DNA of 64,000 nt from Psychrobacillus sp044762855. GTDB lineage: Bacteria; Bacillota; Bacilli; Bacillales_A; Planococcaceae. Numbering within the stretch: the stretch's first letter is position 1; each line of letters starts with the position of its first letter. The notes beneath the pieces are model-generated. The model did not search any database, was not told the origin of the DNA, and saw only the letters and a program-made list of their open reading frames with translations. The translations under genes and the position numbers were made by a program. The stretch spans positions 62,001 to 126,000 of the forward strand of contig NZ_JBIWFB010000010.1 of the NCBI RefSeq assembly GCF_044762855.1, in the 5' to 3' direction. This document shows, one piece after another, positions 1-8,822 of this stretch.

Positions 1-52
1 AGAAATCGACCTTTCCCGATAGTTTTAATCTATTAGAAACAGGAATATCCAC

Positions 53-1609
53 TCAAGAAAATGTAAGTAGTTTAATAATTTTCCCCCTACCAACCGCACT
101 TATGAGTAAAGGTAATCTGGGTCCACTACTTTGACCTATAACTAATTGATAGACATTTTGAAATAAGTCTTTTTGGCTTTCACGCATTCTTTTTTTATCG
201 TCTTCTTCGCATATAGCATATATTCTATTCATGAAGGAATCTCCTGATAAGGAAGTTTCATTTCTTAGTAACTCTGTTAGTTCGTTTACTTTTCTTCGTT
301 GCTCAGCAGTCAAGCTATAGTAGTACAAGACATTATTTTTCTGATTTATACTTACCAATCGATGAGGATTCCAATATTTTATCCAATGAGCCACCCTGTC
401 GCTAATCTGATTGATCTCTTGCATTGTATATTCTATTCCCGTTCTACTTAATGAAGTTTGTAATAATTCATAGTTAAAACCTATAAGCGAGAAAATACTT
501 GCAACTTGGCTAAAACTAGGCTGCCTATTTATACTACCGCCACAAGCCAACTCCAATGTAAGTCTAATATCTTCCTCTTTTATCAATCCCTTTGCATAAG
601 CGGATTGATATCGTTCGAACTCTGAGTAATTGCGCAGTACATCTTCGTCTAGTCCAATATGAAAGGAAGCATTTGGTTTGTATTTAGCAAACATAAATAG
701 AATAATTTCCGGTGTGTAGACTAATAGAAGATCATTTGGTGTAAGGACGTTTCCTGATGAGCTAGACATTTTTTCATTTGTCCCTTTTAGCTGGATAAAT
801 TCATAAGCAGTATAGTCAGGCGCATCATAATCAAAGATTTCTTTCGCAATGGCTTTAGAAACATTATAACTTCCAGTTGCAGATGAATGATCTCGTCCTC
901 CTGGTTCAAATACTACATCTTCCATCATCCAGCGCATTGCCCAATCAACTTTCCAATTTAGTTTTATCCTGTTTTTTCCCCCTAGTGATTGCACTCCTTC
1001 ATTTCCACAAGTACAGTTGTATTTAATTTGTCCGAGTTCTTCGTTAAAAGCACTTATAGCGGTCGTATCCTTGTTGCAGCATTCACAATATAAGGTGATG
1101 GGGAAAAATGCCTCGCATTGTTCGGAAGAAAAAGAGCTGGACTTAAAACGCATGAGTATCTCATATATCTCTTTTCTTTTTTTCAATGCAATCCAAATAT
1201 AGTCTGAATATCGTCCAGATTGATACTCCACATTTTGATATATAAATTCAGGTTGAATGCCAAAAGCTTGTAAGGATTGTTCAAACTCTTTTTCAAAATA
1301 ATGAGCGTAACTTCCTTCTCCAAAAGGGTTTGGGACATCCGAATAAGGCATACCAACAAATCTTTCAAAAGATGCTGGTACATTTTGAGGAACTTTTCTT
1401 AATCGATCAAAGTCATCCCAAGAAAAAATAAACCTCGTTTTTTTACCTAAGCTTTCTAAAGCCTTCACTACAAAAAAAGTTGTCACGACTTCCCGGAAGT
1501 TCCCAATATGAACAGAACCAGAAGGGCTAATCCCTGATGCACAAGTAAAAACCTTTTTTGTTGGATGTTTTTCAATTAATCTTTTCGCTATTTCATATGC
1601 CCAGTGCAT
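53..1609 (-). CDS. lysS: Class I lysyl-tRNA synthetase
   Basis: Charges tRNA-Lys with lysine in the cytoplasm. It is the archaeal-type class I enzyme, not the usual bacterial class II LysS. The class I signatures are visible: an HIGH-type HIGN at residues 34-37 and a KMSSS loop (KMSSSSGN) near residue 280, with a cysteine cluster (YCECC and CTCG) between them. Length is about 518 aa, normal for the family. An upstream in-frame GTG would add three residues, but GAGGTG lies 6 nt before the ATG at 1609, so I place the start there. The gene is monocistronic behind a T-box leader whose specifier reads AAA (Lys), which agrees with the enzyme. Family assignment is firm; the symbol could equally be lysK. 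Confidence 0.95.
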   Translation of the reverse strand: MHWAYEIAKRLIEKHPTKKVFTCASGISPSGSVHIGNFREVVTTFFVVKALESLGKKTRFIFSWDDFDRLRKVPQNVPASFERFVGMPYSDVPNPFGEGSYAHYFEKEFEQSLQAFGIQPEFIYQNVEYQSGRYSDYIWIALKKRKEIYEILMRFKSSSFSSEQCEAFFPITLYCECCNKDTTAISAFNEELGQIKYNCTCGNEGVQSLGGKNRIKLNWKVDWAMRWMMEDVVFEPGGRDHSSATGSYNVSKAIAKEIFDYDAPDYTAYEFIQLKGTNEKMSSSSGNVLTPNDLLLVYTPEIILFMFAKYKPNASFHIGLDEDVLRNYSEFERYQSAYAKGLIKEEDIRLTLELACGGSINRQPSFSQVASIFSLIGFNYELLQTSLSRTGIEYTMQEINQISDRVAHWIKYWNPHRLVSINQKNNVLYYYSLTAEQRRKVNELTELLRNETSLSGDSFMNRIYAICEEDDKKRMRESQKDLFQNVYQLVIGQSSGPRLPLLISAVGRGKIIKLLTFS

Positions 1610-1662
1610 ACACTCCACCTCTTTTTCTTTTTTTCATTACATTCGTTTTAAATAAAATAAAA

Positions 1663-1705
1663 AAACTCCCACCTCCCAAGATTTTCATCTTGAGGGCGAG
1701 AGTTT
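1663..1705 (-). terminator. T-box attenuator terminator
   Basis: Minus-strand hairpin with arms AAACTCTCGCCCTCAAGAT and ATCTTGGGAGGTGGGAGTTT around a GAAA loop, followed by a run of seven T. It lies between the T-box sequence and the lysS ribosome-binding site. Confidence 0.85.
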
Positions 1706-1948
1706 GAATTCGCGGTACCACCTCAGTTTGCTTATTGATCACTCAATAAGCCTTATCAGGTACGGCCATTAGGCGATACCTTATCCCCGTAACGGAGGAA
1801 ACCGTCGTAGCATCCCTAAGACTCGCTTAGTTCCATACGAAGCTCGGAGGTTTTTTTCAATAAGAATTCCCATCCCTCTTTTCACCAACCAAGGGTCTCT
1901 GTAATGCTGCATCTTATCTAATCGTCTCGTCATCGCCAATAAGTTATT
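1663..1948 (-). promoter_or_regulatory. Lysine T-box leader of lysS
   Basis: The conserved T-box sequence GGTGGTACCGCG reads on the minus strand at 1722-1711 and is followed by a Rho-independent terminator (1705-1663), the standard transcription-attenuating layout. By alignment with the specifier region of other T-boxes (GAA-codon-ACC...GAGC), the codon facing the anticodon is AAA at 1854-1852, lysine. Uncharged tRNA-Lys would favour the antiterminator and expression of lysS. Lysine T-boxes in front of class I LysRS are known from the Bacillus cereus group. The short minus-strand ORF inside this region is leader RNA, not a gene. Confidence 0.93.
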
Positions 1949-1955
1949 GTTACTG

Positions 1956-1984
1956 ATAATAGCAAATTCCATTTTATTTTTCAA
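1956..1984 (-). promoter_or_regulatory. Sigma-A promoter of the lysS leader
   Basis: On the minus strand, TTGAAA (1984-1979) and TATTAT (1961-1956) are separated by exactly 17 bp. The predicted transcription start is close to 1949, just before the T-box stem I. Confidence 0.75.
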
Positions 1985-2087
1985 CTTTTTTGAAAAATCG
2001 AATTATTTACTAATATTCACCTCATTATCATAATCCAGATAATAAATAAACTAATACAACAGTGAAAGTAACAAATTCTATTAAGAA

Positions 2088-2290
2088 GGAAGCAGATTTA
2101 TTCATCGCAACGTTGACAAAGGGGGGCGTAAGTTCGAGACTTGTAGGGACTTATTAAAGGGTCGTAATGCTGAGGAAATAGACGTAGCAGCACTTGCTAA
2201 AAAACCGAGTTTTACTCAGGTGCAGATATAGAAAATGTCTTGAAGGAAATTCTGACCACATCAAAAAAGAGATACACCTAGAAATAAGGT
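2088..2290 (+). pseudogene. ftsH fragment (degraded)
   Basis: Translation from 2088 reads KGRNAEEIDVAALAKKPSFT, which resembles the segment of the FtsH AAA protease after the arginine finger. After a 2-nt shift at about 2217 the text continues GADIENVLKE, matching the FtsH motif T-G-A-D-L-E-N-L-L-N-E. No start codon, Walker motifs or HEXXH site are present. It is therefore a decayed internal fragment, frame-shifted and then stopped. The identification rests on these two matched motifs only. Confidence 0.55.
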
Positions 2291-2665
2291 AGTATCTTTT
2301 TCAGTATGGAAATCAAATTGTCCAATCCGCTTAATACACGATAGAATATTGTTATACCAACAGTTTTAGTTAACTCACGCCTTGTAACACTCCAATTATA
2401 TTAAACTTTTCTTGTAGCTCATTAAGAAATAAGCGATAATTCAAAACGAAATATTTCCTGGGAAACCGCAGAATCTAACATAAAACGCTCTTGAGTACCT
2501 TAAAATGCACCATAATCCGACATCGATACGCTATGTTTTTTCATTCCACCCAGCCTTTGATTTGGTGCTTTACGGAGCATGAGGTATATAGTCTCGTGCC
2601 ATGGCTCACTGACAGAGGAACTGTTAATCGTTTGTTGGAAGTTGCTAAACCCATCTCAACTCAAT
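2291..2665. other. Intergenic region, nothing recognised
   Basis: About 370 bp between the ftsH remnant and the end of the NadD-like gene. A plus-strand open frame covers 2491-2742, but it runs across the 3' end of the NadD-like gene, lacks a convincing ribosome-binding site and resembles no family I know. It may be decayed sequence. Confidence 0.4.
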
Positions 2666-3280
2666 TTAACTATATAGTCCATGTTTTTTTATATAGTCAT
2701 AGCATGAAGTCGGCAATAAATATTTCGGTTCTCCGCCCATAGCAAATTCTTCTCGAATATAGGTCGAGCTAATCTCCATAGCCAACCCCTTATCAACTAA
2801 ATGGAAGGTTGAACCATCATCATTGTTCCTAAGTATAGCAGAGCGACTAATGGTTGATAGCATATCCACTCCCTCTCTTGCCATCACAATGAATTTATTT
2901 TCAGAAACTAACTCTCTTCCTTTGGCCCATTCACCTTTTGCTATATCCACTAACAAATCTGCTCCCATAATGAAGTACACCTCATCATTTGGATATTTCT
3001 TCTTAAAATGTACCATTGTGTCATACGTATATATATTCCATGCATCTTGCTTCATCTCATGATCATCTGCAACAAAACGACTATCATCTTCTATCGCCAG
3101 TTGAAGCATATTCCAACGATGCTCATCTTCCGTCTTCATTCTTTTGTCTTTTCTTTTACTTGAACAAGGCAAGAAAATCACCTTCTCCAATTTACAGCGA
3201 TGAGCAACAGTGCTTGCCGTCCATAAATGTACGTTTGTAATTGGGTCAAATGAAGACCCATAAATACCGATTTTAGCCAT
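2666..3280 (-). CDS. NadD-like nicotinate-nucleotide adenylyltransferase
   Basis: Predicted to transfer AMP from ATP to nicotinate (or nicotinamide) mononucleotide, the adenylylation step of NAD synthesis. The 204-aa protein has the nucleotidyltransferase signature GSSFDP near residue 9, with TNVH where most homologues have T/HxGH, and the C-terminal ISSTYIR motif typical of NadD. I start it at ATG 3280, 9 nt after GGAGG; an upstream in-frame extension lacks such a site. It is the last gene of a pncA-pncB-nadD run on the minus strand. Because B. subtilis-type genomes carry a housekeeping nadD elsewhere, this copy may be a salvage-dedicated paralogue (inference). Confidence 0.85.
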   Translation of the reverse strand: MAKIGIYGSSFDPITNVHLWTASTVAHRCKLEKVIFLPCSSKRKDKRMKTEDEHRWNMLQLAIEDDSRFVADDHEMKQDAWNIYTYDTMVHFKKKYPNDEVYFIMGADLLVDIAKGEWAKGRELVSENKFIVMAREGVDMLSTISRSAILRNNDDGSTFHLVDKGLAMEISSTYIREEFAMGGEPKYLLPTSCYDYIKKHGLYS

Positions 3281-3320
3281 TATCTGTTTCCTCCAAATCC
3301 CTTGTTTGACTATTACAATA

Positions 3321-4772
3321 TTATCTTCGCACTTTTTCCTGAATTTCACGGATTCGCTCCATCTTGTTATCCCAACAAGCTTGACTTAAATCGATTGGGT
3401 ACTCTTCTGGATTCATGGTACGCTTATATTCATTCCACAATAATTTTAGATTTTCTTTTGCATAGTCTTGTGTTTCTTGAATTGTCGGTAAATCATATAC
3501 GACAGAACCATTCACTATTATATCTACATGCAATTCCTTTGCTGTAAAATCAGTTACGAATTTACTAATGTAGGTGTGTACCGGATGAAACATTTTTAGA
3601 CGCTCTTCCTCTTGTGGTTTTTCATGCGCTAAAGCAATATAGTCTCCTTCTGCATGACCGTTGACGTTATTGATAATTCGATATATTCTTTTTCGTCCTG
3701 GTGTTGTTACTTTCTCTGGATTTCCAGAGATTTTAATGGTATCAACCATTTCTCCATCTTCATTTTCAATAGCAACCAACTTATATACAGCACCAAGTGC
3801 GGGCTGATCATAGGCAGTAATCAGTTTTGTTCCAACACCCCAAGTATCTATTCGAGCTCCTTGTGCTTTTAAGTTCATGATCGTGTATTCATCTAGATCA
3901 TTAGAAGCGGAAATTTTTGCTTCTTTAAAACCAGCTTCATCTAACATTTTTCTTGCTTCTTTTGAAAGGTAAGCCATATCTCCACTGTCTAATCGAATCC
4001 CTATAAAATTAATCTTCTCCCCAAATTCCTTTGCTACCCGAATAGCGTTAGGCACGCCAGAACGTAGTGTATCGTATGTGTCTACTAAAAAAACACAATC
4101 CTTATGTGCTTCTGCATATTTTGTAAAAGCTACATATTCATCCTGATAAGCTTGCACCATTGCATGGGCATGTGTTCCAGCCACAGGGATACCAAATAAT
4201 TTCCCTGCACGCACATTACTTGTAGCAGAAAACCCTCCGATATAAGCAGCCCGAGTACCCCAAATTGCCGCATCTAATTCTTGAGCGCGTCTAGTACCGA
4301 ACTCCATTGCCACCTCGTCACCAATCACTTGTTTAATCCGGGAAGCTTTTGTTGCAATCAATGTCTGGAAGTTCACTATATTTAATAAGGCAGTTTCAAT
4401 CAATTGTGCCTCAGCTAATGGTGCCTCTATTTGCAAGATAGGTTCATTGGCAAACACCAATTCTCCTTCTTTCATGGAACGAATCGTTCCTGTGAATTGA
4501 AGATTACTCAAGTATTCCAGATACTGCTCGGAATAGTGTCCCTCTTCACGAAGATATGCGATATCACTTTCAGAAAATACGAAGCTTTCGATAAATTCAA
4601 TTATACGCTGCAACCCTGCGAATAGTGAATATCCATTTCCAAACGGAAGCTTACGGAAATACATTTCAAAAAAAGCTTTCTTATTGTGAATACCATCCTT
4701 CCAATAAGTTTCCACCATATTAATTTGATAAAGGTCTGTGTGTAACATAAAACTATCATCTGCATATTTCAT
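3321..4772 (-). CDS. pncB: Nicotinate phosphoribosyltransferase
   Basis: Joins nicotinate to PRPP to make nicotinate mononucleotide, the entry step of the Preiss-Handler salvage route. The 483-aa protein shows family hallmarks: the N-terminal LLHTDLYQINM-type segment, FGTRRAQ and GTRAAYIGGFSATSN in the middle, and the GTHAHAMVQAY block. Length fits the bacterial family. It starts 20 bp after the pncA stop and ends 40 bp before the NadD-like gene, so the three genes form one operon converting nicotinamide to dinucleotide. Confidence 0.95.
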   Translation of the reverse strand: MKYADDSFMLHTDLYQINMVETYWKDGIHNKKAFFEMYFRKLPFGNGYSLFAGLQRIIEFIESFVFSESDIAYLREEGHYSEQYLEYLSNLQFTGTIRSMKEGELVFANEPILQIEAPLAEAQLIETALLNIVNFQTLIATKASRIKQVIGDEVAMEFGTRRAQELDAAIWGTRAAYIGGFSATSNVRAGKLFGIPVAGTHAHAMVQAYQDEYVAFTKYAEAHKDCVFLVDTYDTLRSGVPNAIRVAKEFGEKINFIGIRLDSGDMAYLSKEARKMLDEAGFKEAKISASNDLDEYTIMNLKAQGARIDTWGVGTKLITAYDQPALGAVYKLVAIENEDGEMVDTIKISGNPEKVTTPGRKRIYRIINNVNGHAEGDYIALAHEKPQEEERLKMFHPVHTYISKFVTDFTAKELHVDIIVNGSVVYDLPTIQETQDYAKENLKLLWNEYKRTMNPEEYPIDLSQACWDNKMERIREIQEKVRR

Positions 4773-4792
4773 TTTGTTTTCCTCCTTTATTT

Positions 4793-5344
4793 TTAAACGA
4801 TCCTTGCCCCAAGTGAATTTTCAAAATGCCCTAATGCCCATTCATGTCCAGCTTGATTAAAGGAAGCTACCGCGTCTTTATGGATGACAATATGAAATCC
4901 TTTGTTATAAGCGTCTACCGCTGTATGGAGAACACAAATATCTGTACAAACACCAACTAAGTGAATCTCTGAAATTCCTCGCTCACGCAATTTAAGCTCT
5001 AAATCTGTTCCAGCAAATGCTGAATATCTTTTTTTGTCCATAAAGTAGACATTTTCTCTTCCTTCATTTACCTCATATACATTTTTTAATGAACCGTATA
5101 AATTTCTACCTTCTGTATTTCTAATATTATGAGGGGGAAATAATTTCGTTTCGGGATGATATTTGTCCCCTATTTCATGGACATCCACAGCAAATACCGT
5201 GAAATCTCCATTGGTAATAAATTCCTCCGTCAACTTGGTAACTTTGGATTCTAATCTTTGACCTGGTTCTCCACAAGTTAAAGAACCGTTTGTAGCTACA
5301 AAGTCTTCCGTATAATCAATGTTAATCAGTGCACGTTTTTGCAT
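4793..5344 (-). CDS. pncA: Nicotinamidase (isochorismatase family)
   Basis: Hydrolyses nicotinamide to nicotinate and ammonia in the cytoplasm. The 183-aa protein carries the isochorismatase-fold triad: Asp in NIDYTEDF near residue 10, a Lys in the MDKKRYSAF segment, and the nucleophilic Cys in GVCTDICVLHTA. A HPET segment in the middle fits the metal-binding stretch of the family. It is the first gene of the pncA-pncB-nadD operon and has a 23-bp inverted-repeat element just upstream. Confidence 0.93.
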   Translation of the reverse strand: MQKRALINIDYTEDFVATNGSLTCGEPGQRLESKVTKLTEEFITNGDFTVFAVDVHEIGDKYHPETKLFPPHNIRNTEGRNLYGSLKNVYEVNEGRENVYFMDKKRYSAFAGTDLELKLRERGISEIHLVGVCTDICVLHTAVDAYNKGFHIVIHKDAVASFNQAGHEWALGHFENSLGARIV

Positions 5345-5376
5345 AATTTCTTCACCTCATGTTTAGTTTTGAATTA

Positions 5377-5399
5377 GTAATTAATGAATTACAAATTAC
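5377..5399 (-). promoter_or_regulatory. Candidate NrtR-type operator upstream of pncA
   Basis: Reads GTAATT-AATG-AATTAC, a perfect 6-4-6 inverted repeat at 5377-5392, followed after one base by a second AATTAC half-site (5394-5399). The same three-half-site element occurs in opposite orientation upstream of the Nudix regulator at 6258-6280. It sits 33-55 bp before the pncA start codon, where a repressor would be expected to act. Confidence 0.6.
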
Positions 5400-5413
5400 A
5401 TTTTTTAAAATTA

Positions 5414-5440
5414 ATTAGGAAAGAAAAAAACTTTCCTAAT
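5414..5440 (-). terminator. Terminator-like hairpin after the Nudix regulator gene
   Basis: Perfect 10-bp inverted repeat ATTAGGAAAG / CTTTCCTAAT around a seven-base A loop, overlapping the stop codon of the Nudix gene. The downstream T tract on the minus strand is only moderate, so it may be a weak terminator separating this gene from pncA. Confidence 0.5.
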
Positions 5441-6236
5441 GATAAATGGACTCAATAATTTCAAAGTCATTAAACCGATATAATTGGGACGGTCTAAAGG
5501 AATTTCTATTTGTTTTTTTCGGCTTTCCTTCCTCATCTATCGCCTTTTCGATAAAAGGAAGCTTTGGTGCTTTGGTAAAAAATACAGAATCATTGGAGAT
5601 GCGTGGATCCTCTCCCACAGTCAAAAGAACCCTTTGTAATTCAGATAATGTGAATTCTTTCGGCAGAAAATTTTTAGCAACTGTTGATTGAATCATCTCT
5701 TTTTTAATGGACTTCAAGGCGTCAGTAATTATTTGGCGATGGTCAAAAGCTAAATCCAGCTTGAATACTTCTTCGATATCGAATAATTCCACCTCTGCAG
5801 CATCATCATTTGCTTGTCGCTGTCCTATGTTTTGGTCAGGAACAATTGCGTAAAAAGCATTTGATATCATCCATCCACGAGGGTCGCGTCCAAATTCGTC
5901 ATACACCCCAAAATGCTTAATGTGCAAGCCATCTACATTTGTTTCTTCTTTCAACTCTCGCTTTGCCGCCATGTAAGCCGTTTCCTTTTTCGGAGCATCT
6001 ACGAAACCACCAGGTAGCGCCCATTTTCCTCCTTCGATATTAGGATTATTATCGCTATCTTTTTCTGCTCGTTTGATCAACATAATATTCAGTGTCATCT
6101 TTGGCGGAGCTTTCTCTAATACTTTTTCCGACACAATGGTAAAAATAGCGATGTCCGCTGTATATCCATCTGGCGTGCGGTATTTAGAAGAATCATAGTT
6201 CTTCAGAAATTCCTTTTCTGTCTTATACTTCATCAT
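5436..6236 (-). CDS. Nudix-winged helix regulator of NAD metabolism (NrtR-like)
   Basis: The 266-aa protein has an N-terminal Nudix domain and a C-terminal region (from about residue 185, KEFTLSELQRV) that looks like the winged helix of NrtR regulators. The Nudix box keeps E-x7-REL-x-EE (ETAYMAAKRELKEET), but the glycine before it is two residues farther away than in the canonical motif. That fits a ligand-sensing rather than strongly hydrolytic Nudix domain. Known NrtR proteins sense ADP-ribose or NAD and repress NAD genes. Its place beside pncA-pncB-nadD and the shared 23-bp elements before both units support that role. A plain Nudix hydrolase remains possible. Confidence 0.75.
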   Translation of the reverse strand: MMKYKTEKEFLKNYDSSKYRTPDGYTADIAIFTIVSEKVLEKAPPKMTLNIMLIKRAEKDSDNNPNIEGGKWALPGGFVDAPKKETAYMAAKRELKEETNVDGLHIKHFGVYDEFGRDPRGWMISNAFYAIVPDQNIGQRQANDDAAEVELFDIEEVFKLDLAFDHRQIITDALKSIKKEMIQSTVAKNFLPKEFTLSELQRVLLTVGEDPRISNDSVFFTKAPKLPFIEKAIDEEGKPKKTNRNSFRPSQLYRFNDFEIIESIYH

Positions 6237-6257
6237 AAGTATACCTCATTCTTCTTG

Positions 6258-6280
6258 GTAATTTGTAATTATTGAATTAC
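6258..6280 (-). promoter_or_regulatory. Candidate NrtR-type operator upstream of the Nudix regulator
   Basis: GTAATT (6258-6263), one base, then GTAATT-ATTG-AATTAC (6265-6280). It is the reverse-complement arrangement of the element at 5377-5399, with the same half-site spacing. Its position 22-44 bp before the gene suggests autoregulation. Confidence 0.6.
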
Positions 6281-6444
6281 TATTTGTTTATATGATATTC
6301 CTTCTTTGATTATTTTGCAACACTTTTGTTTAAAATATTTTAAGAAAATTCTACTTTAAGGAAGAATCCAGATATGTAATTCAGCTAAACTGCTTTGTAA
6401 CACACAAAAAACAGCCCCAGTTCCCCGAGGCCATACGTTTTTTA

Positions 6445-7473
6445 TTAAGTAAAATATTCTAACTTTGCATTAGGAAAGTACTTTTCCATATAGCCGTATA
6501 GATGAGATTTTATTTCTTCCTCTTCGTCCTTTTGGTAAATATACTTACCGATTCCATACTTGCCCCATTTGTAGCGTCTTTTTTCTTCGTCTAACTCCAA
6601 TTTTGTCTTTGGGTAATTCTTTTCAATCACTTTTTTGGCGGGCTTTGTAAACCGGTGTTGAATAAATTCAAATGTAATATCCTCTCTTGCATCTTGAGGC
6701 AATTCCTCGTCAAGCCGTTCAAACAAGTGGCGATAGCCCTCCTCCCAGCCCTTATGTAGGTAGATCGGAGCAATGATAAATCCAAGCGGGTAGCCAGCTC
6801 TTGCCACTTTTCCTGCAGCCTCGATTCTTTTATCGAGTGGAGAAGTGCCTGGTTCAAAGTTTTTAATAACATAATCAGCATTTACGCTAAATCGGAATCG
6901 CGTCTTGCCATTATGCTTAGCATCCAACAAGTGGTCGACAAAATGGAATTTCGTTACAAAACGTAGCCTACCTAGTTCTGTTTGACCAATATGCTCAATT
7001 GCTCTTTTCAATGAATGCGTTAAATGGTCAATTCCCACAATATCGGATGTACAGGCGGCTTCGAAACGAGTAATCTCAGGAGCGCGTTCTTCGATATAAC
7101 GATCGGCGGCTTCCAAAATCTCCTCTACGTTTACGTAAGTTCGAATATATGGTTTGCTGCCCATCGTCGTTTGCAAATAACAATAATGACAATGCCCCAT
7201 ACAACCTGTTGCAAGTGGAATTGCATATTCAGCTGAAGGCTTGGACGTATCGAATTTTAACGTTTTTCGAATACCTACGACTAAAGTTGATTTTGCAATA
7301 CGATACTTTTGAGCATCCGTATCACCCGGCAAATCCCGAATTTGGTTATGTGAAGTCGTAAAGCGCGTTTCAATCCCCATTTTCTCGAATTTTTCCTTCA
7401 ATTCTCTACCAAGCGGATAATCAAGTGAATTTGGTTCAAAATATACAAGCTGTGGCGTGAAGGGTTTATTCAT
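6445..7473 (-). CDS. splB: Spore photoproduct lyase
   Basis: Radical SAM enzyme that reverses the thymine dimer spore photoproduct during germination. The 342-aa protein carries the cluster-binding CMGHCHYC (CxxxCxxC) near residue 91 within the GCMGHCHYCYLQTTMGS context characteristic of SplB. Length matches the family. The ribosome-binding site before ATG 7473 is weak (AGGTTG). The gene stands alone with no adjacent splA. I did not find a clear forespore sigma-G promoter by eye. Its presence indicates a spore former. Confidence 0.95.
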   Translation of the reverse strand: MNKPFTPQLVYFEPNSLDYPLGRELKEKFEKMGIETRFTTSHNQIRDLPGDTDAQKYRIAKSTLVVGIRKTLKFDTSKPSAEYAIPLATGCMGHCHYCYLQTTMGSKPYIRTYVNVEEILEAADRYIEERAPEITRFEAACTSDIVGIDHLTHSLKRAIEHIGQTELGRLRFVTKFHFVDHLLDAKHNGKTRFRFSVNADYVIKNFEPGTSPLDKRIEAAGKVARAGYPLGFIIAPIYLHKGWEEGYRHLFERLDEELPQDAREDITFEFIQHRFTKPAKKVIEKNYPKTKLELDEEKRRYKWGKYGIGKYIYQKDEEEEIKSHLYGYMEKYFPNAKLEYFT

Positions 7474-7592
7474 ACTGCATACAACCTAATCCATAATTAT
7501 TATCCATTTAATCATCTTACTCCTTTTACTTAGCTTGTCTTAAAAGTGAGTAATTATGAAAAGGACTTAATTGTGAGTGAGTGTTCACTACA

Positions 7593-8822
7593 CTATTCAG
7601 TTTTCCTACTAGACAAATCATCCATAAACTTAAAGTAAGGAAGAAATATTCCAAGTAATGATACGGTACAAATAATCGATCCGATTAAAAAGTAAAGTGG
7701 TCGTATTCCCCACTGTTCACTTAAAATCCCTCCAACAAGTACACCTAGTGGCATTGCTCCTCGAATGATAAAAAGTCGGACAGATACGACTTTACCCATT
7801 AATTCATTGGGGACAGTTTGTTGAAATATGGTTATATTATGGACACCGAAAAAAGCCATCGCAATACCAGCAATTATCTCCGTCATTATGCCAAAAACAA
7901 TGCTATAGTTAAATCCTAACGCAATAAATGTCAGACCCCCGATCACCAATGCACTCAACATTAAAACTCTACGACTCTTATATGTTATTTTCCCAACTAA
8001 TATCGAGCCAATCACATAGCCAAGTGGAAAACTGGCCATAAAATAACCGTATTCAGCGTAGCTACCTGACAATTCTTTTGTTATATAAGGTAATGTAACT
8101 ACCATTGTCACGCCTACTCCAAATTGGACGAATGCTAAAAAGATTCCTAACCATACAATAAGTCGTTGCTTAAAGAAAAAGGTAATGCCTTCCGAAAATT
8201 GTTCTAACCAAGATTTTCGAACACTGAAGGAAATTCTGTTTTCTCTAATAAATAATAATAGAGTACCGCTTGTAATTAATGTGCCACATACAAATAGCAA
8301 AGTAGGTATAACACCCATATATTCAATGACACCCCCTCCCAAAATCGGAGCTAGAAAAGTCATTAATCGAACGGTTCCATCTATAGAAGCATTCGCTTCC
8401 GTTAATTGGTCGTTCGATACAATTGTCGGGGTGATTGCTTGGTTAGCGGGTGTATAAATAGGTGTGATTAACCCCACCATAATTTGAACTGCATAAATAT
8501 GCCACACTTCAAGATTTCCTGTAGCGAGTGATACAAGTGGTATAAGGAAGATTAACCCCCGCGTCCACTGTGAAAATACCATAATCCATTTTCGACTCCA
8601 TCGATCGATAAAGGGACCAATAAATAATTGCAAAATGAGTGACGGTATAAAATATAGCAGCCACATACTACCTAATGCCATTGTCGAATCAGTAAGCTGA
8701 TAAATTAGAATGGAGTTACAAAAAGTTCCAAATGGACCGCCTAATTCGGATATGACATTACCTATCCATATGATGAAAAAAGGACGGTTTTTCCATAAGG
8801 TGTTACTACTCCCGCTACTCAT
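7593..8822 (-). CDS. MFS transporter
   Basis: A 409-aa integral membrane protein with about twelve hydrophobic segments and the MFS loop motif after helix 2 (GPFIDRWSRKWIM). The fold resembles MFS_3/MdrA-type drug or macrolide exporters. Substrate is unknown. Its ATG overlaps the stop of the upstream ArsR-type regulator by 4 nt (ATGA), indicating translational coupling. The pairing of a winged-helix sensor with an MFS pump suggests inducible efflux (inference). Confidence 0.85.
   Translation of the reverse strand: MSSGSSNTLWKNRPFFIIWIGNVISELGGPFGTFCNSILIYQLTDSTMALGSMWLLYFIPSLILQLFIGPFIDRWSRKWIMVFSQWTRGLIFLIPLVSLATGNLEVWHIYAVQIMVGLITPIYTPANQAITPTIVSNDQLTEANASIDGTVRLMTFLAPILGGGVIEYMGVIPTLLFVCGTLITSGTLLLFIRENRISFSVRKSWLEQFSEGITFFFKQRLIVWLGIFLAFVQFGVGVTMVVTLPYITKELSGSYAEYGYFMASFPLGYVIGSILVGKITYKSRRVLMLSALVIGGLTFIALGFNYSIVFGIMTEIIAGIAMAFFGVHNITIFQQTVPNELMGKVVSVRLFIIRGAMPLGVLVGGILSEQWGIRPLYFLIGSIICTVSLLGIFLPYFKFMDDLSSRKTE

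Noticed and set aside
1781..1984. Minus-strand open frame of 67 codons upstream of lysS
   Set aside because: It coincides with T-box stem I and the promoter; no ribosome-binding site and no conservation as protein.
2491..2742. Plus-strand open frame of 83 codons
   Set aside because: Overlaps the 3' end of the NadD-like gene, has no ribosome-binding site and no recognisable family.
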